Part shown: positions 35,563 through 47,500 of the stretch, one piece after another
Layout of the letters: each line of letters begins with the position of its first letter
Numbering within the stretch: position 1 is the stretch's first letter
Assembly: GCA_022818135.1 (NCBI GenBank)
Contig: JAFMSR010000008.1
Location: 32,099,600-32,163,599 of the forward strand
DNA length: 64,000 bases
Reading direction: 5' to 3'
DNA from: Saxidomus purpurata
Lineage: Eukaryota > Mollusca > Bivalvia > Venerida > Veneridae
Position numbers and translations under genes: made by a program
Notes under the pieces: generated by a model
What the model saw: the letters and a program-made list of their open reading frames with translations, nothing else
Told to the model about the DNA's origin: nothing
Databases searched by the model: none

Positions 35563-38500
35563 CTGTAAAAAAGAAAAATACACAAAAATATAATTACTTC
35601 AGCTTGGAGAACTGTTTAAACAATAACCAGAACTGACATAAGCTTTGGTAGCCAGTGTTCTTAATGGCAACCATACTGAAGGCTAAATGCAAAAAAACAT
35701 TTACGAAAGGATTTTATATAACTCCCGATGATGTACATGATTATAGACTGAACTCATGCTAATGGTATAGTGATGTTAAATGATACTGTATACATGTACA
35801 TTATAAATATGTATAACTGCAATCATTTGAAGCAGAAATCACAAGGATGAAATCATTCTGATTTACTGGATGACTGATTGCTTGAGTAATCTAACTGATC
35901 TTGTCACTTAATTGAAGACCATAATACATATTTGTGTTTGATTTAATTACAGACCTAAATCATATACTTTTTGAAAGACTGCCTGAAGCTTCACTAAAAT
36001 GATTCAATTGACTTAAGGTGTGGCGAATGTCTTAATAAAAGTAATCTAGCTATTAAACTTGAAGGGCTTTTATTGTTCTCTGCTACTCATATCACTTTCA
36101 AGGAAATATTTTTACTTTCAGTTCAGTGAGGTCATAATATCTATATCAGACAGAGTAAAGACATTTTTTTTGCACTACTAATGCACATACATGTTCAGGT
36201 AAGATATGCAGCAGATTTATGCCACATGTTCTAAAGTAAAATTTCTCCAGAGTACATATTATAGCAGGTGCATGAAACTTGCAGGGTAACATTTACTTGA
36301 AATATACTTTACAAACGCATCAATATACATGCTTGACGCCTTAAGATAAGGCACAAGAAAAGATGTGTTAGACAATGAACTTTGTGCAAAACTGGAATAA
36401 AACACAGGTAACATGTCATAATGTAATTATCATCAAAAGAAAACAGATGTCAATGGCATGTTTTGACACTAGCCATTCAACATGTTTACTTTTGAATATG
36501 TTCATTTACCTGTGCATTGAGGTGATATTAGTCTGAAACTAGCAATATATTTTCCCCCATGATACATACCCCCCATAATAAACTTTATGCTGACCTCAAG
36601 CTGATGTAAGAAAATTCTGCATATTTTGTTTTAGAGTTGCAAGTTCTTTCAACAGAGTACATGTATAAATGGTCATCAAATATTAGGACAAATCTGATGT
36701 CACAATAAGTAACTCGACACTTTCAAAAGAAATGTATCCTTGTTTCATCAACCCTTAGCAATATAAATATACTTAACACTGTCTCGGGGCTGGACCCTGT
36801 AATGTAAGAGGGGATCACAATATTTACACATGCATCAATATAAACAATTCAAACTTCCAGATGGTTTTACCCTACATTTATGATATACCGGTAATAATCT
36901 GTACTGATCAATTTTAAAAATTTTCATATAAACCCAAATTCTATACACAAAGTGGTTTGACGATGAGCAAGAGAGTCATCATGTGGCCTTATATTGCTCA
37001 CCTGAAGCACAAACATAATGCGTAACAAAAAGGATCCTGCTATAGATTTGACCTTTAAATTGTTAATACATTATTTATCCAGTCAAAATGTAAAATCCAA
37101 TCTTTTTATGCTTTGACACAAATCCAATTAACCCTTTGATGCCATCTAGACATACATTAGGGCACTTTGTGTTCAGGTGAGCAAACAACCCAGTTTCAGT
37201 ATTTTCTCGTGTCCCACTTCTGGAGTCAGAAATGATCACAAGCAGTTAGGAGATTTACTGGTAATTATCTAATTAAAACTGATCCGCAGATTAATTTCTC
37301 TGAATATTTAATAAATATTCAAAGTACATTGTATTGTACAAATGATATTTTCTATTGATGCCACATGAAGCATTATTCATGCAAGACTACAAGCTAAACC
37401 ATTCCTGTTAAAAACATCTTAGTTTTTGCTTGTTTGTTACAAGCTGTAAGAGAGCATGGTAAATATAGCATAGCAGCTTCTGGGAAATCAATTATTTTTG
37501 CAGAAATAGAACCTGGTTAATACACTGAACAAAACGCTCAAAGCTTGATTCAAATGAAAAGTTGTAATTTGTAGGTGTAGTGAAAATAAGATATACAAGA
37601 GGGCTAAGATAGCCCTACAGCACTAACCTAACAACCATTAGCTTTAAAACAAGGTCAATAACTATGTTACAGGTAGAAGTACTCTAACAAGAGGCCCGTA
37701 ATTGCCAGTGTTGCTCTACTGGACTGACTAAGACTGTTTTGAATAAGTTTGGCATATATCAATAATTATGAAATGTTTTCCAGGAAAAGTTAAAGAAGAT
37801 CACTATGGCTTTGACTCCCCCCCCCCCCAAAAGAAGGCATAACCTACTCCATAAGACCAATCATCCTACTGTGTTTGAAGATCTTAAAATTTTGAGCAGG
37901 AATGATTTTCAAAGTTCGGGTCACTGTGACCTTGACCTTTGGACCCAACAACAACCATCATCTACAGATTGCAGACAATTTTCTGGGCAACTTTGATGAA
38001 TGTCATATGAAAAATGTGACCTGTAAAGTGTTATCAATGAAGTATAAGGACAAGAAGACAATGGACATATATCCATGACATAAAATAGGTCAAAAGGGCT
38101 TGGCCATTTTACAGCTCAATGAGAGGCTGGAGCCAATTTTGAACAACTTAATGAGAGGACCACTGGACAATGCTACAGTAGTCAGAATGGTACAGTAGTC
38201 ACACAGAACGCATGATACACGCATGTTGCGTGTACGGTAAATACACAATAAGCAGTTCAGAATAATATACTACATGATATACAAAGCTCACACTACAGTT
38301 TTCTCAGATAAATATTTTCAAGGCAAGTGTCAGATTTGAACATGTGTTAGTAAGTGGGCAAAATTACAGTTAATTGCAGTCAACACACTTCCTTAAATCA
38401 CCTGTACACGAAATACACTGAAATTTGTCTTTGTGACAGCGAATGGAAATATAATTCCAATCAGTAAGTATCATTTATAGTTTTAATTCAATACAGGACA

Positions 38501-41500
38501 TTTAAAAGGATTACCCTATACAAGAAGGTAACATTATTATTATCTGTTTTTTTATTGGACTTTAAGTGACTTTCATTGTTTTGTCCTATTATTTTCACTT
38601 AGCCAATTAAAAACAATTTGGTAACATCATATCCCCCACCCCTGATGTAATGTTCTGGTGCAGGCATACCTTGTATACTTGCTGTAGTTTAGAGAATGCC
38701 GTAACAACAGCAGTTTCAATATTGATAAAAAATTATCTTCTTTCCATCAATGAAATAGACCAAATTTTGGGTATCAGGTGTATATTGTCTTTGACATGTC
38801 CCTGAAGTCATTCCCTCCCGTACCTACACTATAGAATGAAATCATATAGTGTGAAGTCAGCACTTTTTTTTTTCGATGTACACGCTTAGTGAAACTATTC
38901 ACGATTGAATATAATATGGAAATCGTATACTGGATAGGCCTATCCTGCATTAGAAATTGTAAATCGTGTATAGAATATGGTGCACAATTATGATCCGATT
39001 AGTGATACGAGCTGATCTCAATAATTGACTTGATGATGTATCACGTTATACTAATGACCCTTTGTATTATATACATTTTGACACTTGTACATACCAAATT
39101 TCGCAATAGACCTTCAAATCAAAATGACATTTTAAGCTTAAGATTGAAGAATATCTCCCCTTTTGTGCCATGCCAAAAAGCACATAGCATAAGCTAACAT
39201 CTAAAATTACGATGAAAACTGTGCCCACGTCATTTTATTGGCGCAAACCTATAAACAAGTAGTAACGACCTAGTCAAAAGCGGCGTTATTAACGTCATGT
39301 GTATTTTATGGCCAATTGAATGCACTCTTACAAATAATGCCGCACTGTCCGTATTGCACGTACATACGATACGATTTTTTTTTCTGTCAGGTCGTATTTG
39401 ATGGTTGAATAATGGCTGTATTTTTGACCGAATATTTATAGGTATATAATAAAACATGATATCGTATACTGTATAGGCCTATCGTGCATTAGTAACTGTA
39501 AATCGTGTATAGAATATGGTGCACATTGTAGTGATACGATATGATACTCAATATAAATTGACAAAATAAATGATGAGTGTATGCACGTTATACTCATACG
39601 CAATATTTGACAACTGTAACATTCTGACTTCTGTACATACCAAATATTCAAAGCTATAGACCTTGCAATTATGAAGAAAATTCCTATGTAAGTGAGATGG
39701 AGAGTGATCACAATATCTCAGTCTGGCACTTTGTGCCAGGTGAGCTAAAAGCACATAGCATAAGCTAATCTATTCTTTAAAAACTTATCGATTGAAAATC
39801 TTTTGCCCACTGATGTTATGGTCATAAACCAATATGATCTATTAGAATTTTGACTAGAAACTATGCACATAACATATCAGTTTGATCACCTGGATTTTAG
39901 AAATACCATTTCATAAGTAAATTTTAATATTGTTTAGAAATGTATTGCAGGCTCTTCTGGTATCTCTGGTGAAATGTTATCTACAATCCAAATCTTGTGT
40001 AAAAGCCTCAGAAAAATGACTCACAATCTTTTGTTTCTTATTATTTGAACTTATCTGTTTCAGCCGAATTGCTGAGTTCTCTCAAGAGTACAGAAATTGC
40101 TTTCAAGACCATGATTCATGATTGTACCAATAGCTTATTAGACGGACAACCAGCAATTTTCATTACTGGTAGGTGGACTGATCAGGTGTCTTGCCCAATA
40201 GTACACCTAAAGTGACATGACCAAATCTGGGAGTGCATGTAATTGTATACTGCATGGATAATTACAGTGGTGCTCACACATAACTTTGCACACGTAAACA
40301 ATCGATACATGAATGATACACACAAATGGAAAGCACAATGCCCGCCTGATAACTGATGAATCATGAATGAGCGATATGAACGATACGATTCCCGATGAAC
40401 GAAACGAATATTCAATTAACTCGGACATTTTCGTATGCTTAACAACAATATCATTAATAAATGAATACCTTAATCAAATCCATGAAAATACTTTTAAAGT
40501 CCTAAGTTTGGCTACCAAACAGACCACAGGAATAGTAATTGAATAGCAGCACACATACTTACTATAATTTAACTCAAATTACATATCCACACCTACAAAT
40601 CAAGTGTTGCACGTACGTCTGCCAATTTGCAGACTGTCAAGACTATTTATAAAGCTGTCATACTGAAAAGCTGCATGACACCTACGATCGAAGGTGTCAT
40701 TATTAGACACTTGTGTGACCCAAATACTTCTTAGAACGTATCAGCTCATTTTTGAACTTGGTCTTAAATACTTAGATGTAGAAAGTCTTTGTGCATTTCA
40801 TAAGATGAAATGATTAAACGTGTGTGCAAATTAAATTATACTTTATATTGGAATTAAATTGTGGTTTAAGAAACTTTCAAAGGTAAGAGTTACTTTTTAT
40901 GTTAAAATATCTTTGTATCTCCTGCAAATCTTGCACGATATGCAGAATGTCTACTTTCGGTTCAACCAGAGTCAACATCTTTATTTCTCACAAATATCTC
41001 ATGAGAAAAAGAAAATATGTAACACAAAGGTAGTTTAGCTAATTGAAAGAATAATTCTTCTATTTCATCAAAAGTTCTGACATAATTTTACCCGAATCTT
41101 TGAACAATAATATAAACAAGTGACAGGAAATTGTCACAAAACCAGGTTTTCATTTTCCAGTCTGCTGGCCGAGCGCAAATGTGTTTTTAAAGTCAGTAGA
41201 TATACATAATGTGAAAAAGAAACAAAGGTCTTCTTCTATATATTACATGTGTAAAAAAAGCAAAGGGCCATAATTCAGGCAAAATTGATCCAAACACAAA
41301 ACCCAGACAATATGCACGAGGGCACTTGATGACAACAGTTCTGTGAGAGTTTGGTTTAAATATCTTGAGAAATGTAGGAGGAAGTGGGCACGTGACAGTA
41401 TTCTTCTATATAAAACATGTGTGGAAAAAAAGCAAAGGGCCATAATTCAGGCAAAAATTATTTAAAAAAAAAAAAAAAAAAAAAAAATTTGCTCTGTGTG

Positions 41501-44500
41501 GGGTTTGAACCGCTGGTCTCATGAGAAATTTTGTCATCTTACTGTAACAGAATACTCCAAAGTATACAGGACTGGTAATCTATTCTAAAAACAGACAGTA
41601 ATAACAGAGTATTATCCCTTTTATAATAACAGAGTATTCTCCCTTTTATATATACTTAAATAAGGAGACACAAAATTGCTAACGGACGGACGGACGGACA
41701 ACCAGGGGCAGAACATTATACATTCAAAATTCTTTAGTTCACAATTATAGTTCTGTGAAAGTTTGGTTGAAATCCCTTGAGAAATGTAGGAGTTGCACAC
41801 AGAAGAGTATTTCTCTATATATATTACATTATGTGGAAAAAAACAAAGGCCCATAATTCTGTCAAAAATGATCAAATCACAAAACCCCGACAATATGCGC
41901 CAGTGCACTTGGTGACAATAATTCTGTGAAAGTTTGGTTGAAATCCCTTGAGAAGTGTAAAAGGAGTTGCGCACAGAAGAATTACATATGTGAAAAAAAA
42001 CAAAGGGCCATAATTCTGTCAAAAATGACCAAATCACAAAACCCCGACAATATGCGCCAGGGCACCTCATGACAATACTTCTGTGAAAGTTTGGTTGAAA
42101 TCCGTTGAGAAATGTAGGAGAAGTTGCGCACAGAAGAAATTGTTTACGCCCGCCCGCCCGCCGACATACCTCAATCTAATAACCAGGATTTTTCCTTCGG
42201 AAAACCTGGTTAATAATACATATCTAAATTAGGCAAACATGAAAACGTGCTACAAGAATTCTCATTACTATCTCGGATCACTTTTATATCATTCTTATCC
42301 TCCAGCGTACATCACATGGAACGAACGATGCATTACACGATCTGAATGTTGCACAAACAATAAATGCGAATGGAATGAACGATACATGAAAATTTGCAAA
42401 GTTACACGCGAGCACCACTGTATCACTTATAACCACAACTATAACCTTAGCTCAGAATGACATACCCTGCATTCAAAATTAAAAGATAGTGAATCTCCCC
42501 CCTCCCCGCGCACACACAAGTTTTAGAAAGCCTTGACTTACTGTTTAGTACTATTACCATTCAATTTCTCTATATTGATCAAAGTAACTGTAAAGAAACA
42601 TATATCTGCATCTCCTAGCCTTTGTCAGCTCATTTACAATGTATATATCAGCTAATGTTTTCTCATGCACAGAGCCTCAATATACTTGCCCGCTTTTATC
42701 TGCTAGAAATTTCAGTAATTATCTCCCTTTGTCACCAATTGCTAACATTTTCATCCTTATGTCAATACTTCTAACATTTTTCTAGGATAAATACCTGCTT
42801 ATATCTAATATACATCAGCAATCTACAACACCTCATCAATATCTCTGTCAAGTTCTCAGTTATTGTCTCCCTTTACCAATAATTTTAGCTGTTTTTTGTT
42901 GCAAATATATGTTTTTCTACAGTATCATCCCAAAGAGAAAATTTACCTGGCCATATTCAGCAGGGTACTCTTCACCAGTAATTGGGTTGTACTTTACTGA
43001 AACACAAAAATGTAATGGCTCAACAACATGCAAAAAGAATTTGACCATATACATGTATGGTTATATGAACCATACATGGATAACTCTTCGGTCTCCGAAA
43101 GCTGAAGCTGTCTACCTGTGTTCGAAACTACAATAGAAAATTTGAATGAGAAAATAAATTTTGTGTCTCGTTCCTCCTCGCTCCAGTGACAATGCAGAAT
43201 CTCGGTCACCTTCTGAAACAGGAACCAGATGTTGTTTAAGTATCATGCTGGTAATGAACCTAAATTTGAAATGTAAATCAAGATAAGTGTTTTTACACAT
43301 TACGGCTCCTAGCACAGTTTACAGAAAGTGGAATTTACGAAAATCAATACATTTTATCCCTTAATTCTGGAGCAATCTGTCTGATCTGATATGGCAGCCT
43401 TAAATTTTCACTGAACAGAAGTCACTAGTATTTAATCGGAGTTTGTTACACAGAATGTTCTGTGTGGCTTGTTCTGCAAAGCTAACATATAGCACAGCCA
43501 TTCTGAAGCCCCAAATTACCTTAAGCTGACTTTCATTTTCAAGATGCAGAAAAGCTGAAGCTGCATCTCGCTTCCAACCCAGATATATTTCCAATACAAA
43601 CATGCTTTGTATTTACATACATATATTGTGCATTACATAAATCTATTTTATTGATATCAAAATACTGTTTGTGCCACACTCCCAGCAAGACCCAACAATC
43701 AATTAAAACTCTGCAAAAATATTTCCTAACAGCAGCTCAAAGTTGCCGCTATGATACACACACTATTGAAATTCTGTGTCATTTTTAGGTTTTTACATAC
43801 AGATTTGATATCCATTTCATAGGCTGGGAGAAATAAGAACAAACATTATTATGAAGTAAACGAGGTTAACATTTCCCATATTAGTATTCTGATACATGCT
43901 ATAATTAAAAATCATGATAAAAATTATATATCACAAACATTACCCAATCATGCAGCAAGTTCATTCTAGTTAGTTTCAAATGTTCATGCAAACTTGTGCG
44001 TCTTGAAAACTGTATATTATGCAGTCAAATAATTAACCGTATTAAAATGTAGAAACATTAAGGAAACAAATACCATCATCTGCCACTTGGACTGTACATA
44101 AAAAAGATAAGTGCAGAGCTATAAACATTTCCAATTAATCCCCTATCCCATCCCTTTTCTAATACCAGTTCCTTAAACCTTGCCCTTCAGACATTTTCCT
44201 TAACTTTCTTTTATTCCAAAGTTACATATTGCTCAATAAATTGTGTATTAAAGATTATATGTTAAGAAATTACTTTTTACAATTGTGTTTCATTTACATG
44301 AACATGTCAGAAAACTGTTAATGATGACCTTTTGTTAAATGTGGGATTACTACACTTATTGTCCCTATATTGTTCATAAAACAATGATTTCTTTCTACCG
44401 ACAATTACCAAAAATCTATTATTCATTAGCTAGTAAATATTGACTACATTATTCACTTTATTATACTGTTATATTACGAGTATCTATTGACATCTTGTTT

Positions 44501-47500
44501 TGGAGGTGTATACACTGTAACTACAGATAGTGTTTCCATAAAAAATATAGACTGTAAATTAAAATGTCTCTCTGCACTCAGGCAATATTTTTTCAAATTG
44601 ACAACTTAGATTTTATTAAAAGTAGTCTTTATTTCACATATATAAGTTGTCAATTATATGTTTTATCATGGAGCCAAGAGGTTTCTGACCTTTCACCTCT
44701 TCATTTAGTTCAGCAGCATTGTAAACCAAGTTTGAAACTCTTACAATTGAGCAAACTTAAAAGCATAACCAGTACTGTTTGACAAAACCCAGATTTCATT
44801 TAACATCAATATGAGGTGATGTGCATTATCTTTCATCTAACATCAGAGAGTCCAATTATGTACAGCACATCATTTTAAATATGTAGCTATTTTAAACTGT
44901 GTTATTATTTGTTGGCTCCTAAAGTTATGGGACACATCTAATTTAGAAGTTCTATCATAATACCTTTTCCTTTATCAAAGTTGCCCTGGCCTCGCACCAT
45001 GCGCATAGGCTGTTGCTGTTCTTGGGCTACCTGTTGTGGGTGTGGCCGTCTTTGTTCATAATCTTTGCATGGGGATGACCCCTGGCTTTCCTCATGGGTT
45101 ATAGGGTTAAATGTCCCCGCAGCTGTACATAAAACCTCAATTTATACAAGCTCCTGATGTCTACGTTACAAAAACCATTTTTGCCAATGCTGTTATTAAG
45201 TTTACCAAGAACTTAAAGCTTAACTACTTTAATTTATGAAATGTTTTCAGAAATCAGCATTGCATTAAGCCAAAGGGGCTATACGTTTCATCCATGCATG
45301 CATAAATCCGGTATGCCCGACGTTCACTTGCACATCAGGACCATTTGCTGATAATGGGCCTGAATCCGCCTGGCTATATGAAATGAATATACTGGTGTAT
45401 GCCGGCACAGATGAAACGTATAGCCCCAAAAATGTTAATGAAAAATACACTTTTTTTTAACTAAATGTTACAATAGACAAAAAGCAAAGACTGCATGCAA
45501 AAACAGTGGTCACAGCAACCCAAGCTAAAGTCAAACTAGCACAGTATTACATAACTACATTAGACACTATATATATGTTATGTCTACAAGCGTTACAGGA
45601 TAGTCCTAGTATTGTTTAGGTTGTTAAAAGAGATCAATTGTCCAGAAAGAAGCTGCATCTCTGCTTTAGTGTATTTTAATGAACATTCTAACATGACTCA
45701 CAATTTTGTGGAGAAAATTTATGTTTTATTATGCCATAAACAACATGGGAAACGCTATGCCATAAAATGACATCATATTGTGCCGTATGACATTAAATAA
45801 CTAGAACTATCACTGAAGGTGATGATTACCCCCCGAACATCCCACTGACACAGCATTTAAAATTCATGTAATATTTGATGCTTTGATTATGCTTTGATTA
45901 TTGGACCTGCACCTCTTAAGGCTTCTGTGAAGTATAATTAAATTTTGACCAGCGGGTTTCAAGATTAAAAGCACACTAGATTTTACTATCTCAAGCCCCT
46001 GTGACCTTTGATCTAGTGACCCGAAACCTAGACCATGCACAACTAGGCATGGTGCTTATCACTTGTGTGAAGTATCATTAAATTCTAACCAGGGGTTTTG
46101 AAGATTTAGCATCAACAAGATTTTACCATCTCGAGCCCCTGTGACCTTGACCTTTGACCTAGAGACCCGAAACATGGACCATGCACAACTAGGCATTGTA
46201 CTTATCACTTGTGTGAAGTATCATGAAATTCTGACCAGGGGTTTTGGAGATTTAGCGTCCACAAGATTTTACTATCTCGAGCCCCAGTGACCTTGACCTT
46301 TGACCTAGAGACCCGAAACATGGACCATGCACAACTAGGCATTGTACTTATCACTTGTGTGAATTATCATTAAATTCTGACCAGGGTTTTGGAGATTTAG
46401 AGTCCACAAGATTTTACCATCTCGAGCCCCTGTGACCTTGACTTTTGACCAAGAGACCTGAAACATGGACCATGCACAACTAGGCATTGTACTTATCACT
46501 TGTGTGAAGTATCATGAAATTCTGACCAGGGGGTTTGGAGATTTAGCGTCCACAAGATTTTACCATCCCGAGCCCCTGTGACCTTGAACTTTGACCTAGA
46601 GACCCGAAACATGGACCATGCACAACTAGGCATTGTACTTATCACTTGTGTGAAGTATCATGAAATTCTGACCAGGGGTTTTGGAGATTTAGCGTCCATA
46701 AGATTTTACCATCCCGAGCCCCTGTGACCTTGAACTTTGACCTAGAGACCCGAAACATGGACCATGCACAACTAGGCATTGTACCTATCACTTGTGTGAA
46801 GTATCATGAAATCCTGACCAGGGGTTTTGGAGATTTAGCGTCCACAAGATTTTACCATCCCGAGCCCCTGTGACGTTGACCTTTGACCTAGAGACCTGAA
46901 ACATGGACCATGCACAACTAGGCATTGTACTTATCACTTGTGTGAAGTATCATGAAATTCTGACCAGGGGTATTGGAGATGTAGTGTCTACAAGATTGTG
47001 TCTACAGATGGACAGACAGACAAGCTGAATCCAGTATACCCCCCCAACACGTTGTGTTCGGGGGGTATAAATATACGCTTAGAAAATAACGCTTTGCATT
47101 TATTCATCTTTTGTAATGTCTGGTTGTACTAGAATCGAAATAACATCCTGATCAGCATTGTTATTGTCAACTCTTTGTCATTCTGATGCACAGTTATAAA
47201 CCACTCAGGCCTATGTTGTTAATTACTGCGCATCAAAACTCCAAATCATTGTTTATAAGATGATGAACACTGCTGAAACGGATATTATTTCATAATTTAA
47301 ATGAAAACATTATGGAGTGAATTAGAGATCCATCAAACACCAGTGCTGCAGTATCTAGCTTTGTATTTGTGTGTGCATTTTGTTTGCTCTAGTCACTTTA
47401 ATTGTTATGTAAATTAGTCAATTATTCGGTGTAAGAAAAGCAGCTTAACACCTAACTTTGTTGAAAAGAATTAAACAAAGGTGGACAGCAAATGACCTAA

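Larger units (their letters stand above)
35563..42946 (-). other. JPT intron 7, repeat-rich
   Basis: 7.4 kb. Contains a decayed element with AGGTGAGC ends (36960-37185), bivalve repeat fragments (37590-38175), a TA-inserted MITE with duplicated right end (38176-39633), and a tandem-repeat element with AACCAGGTTTTC ends (41141-42212). Around 40160-40430 and 42290-42430 are inverted related segments sharing GAGCACCACTGTA. No exon seen. Confidence 0.75.

Noticed and set aside
41488..41520. Possible tRNA gene (GGTTTGAACC after poly-A)
   Set aside because: Box B-like only; the T-arm does not pair and no box A is present. Probably a repeat fragment.
45827..47066. CRISPR-like regular array
   Set aside because: Units are contiguous 146 bp tandem copies without unique spacers, in an animal genome.
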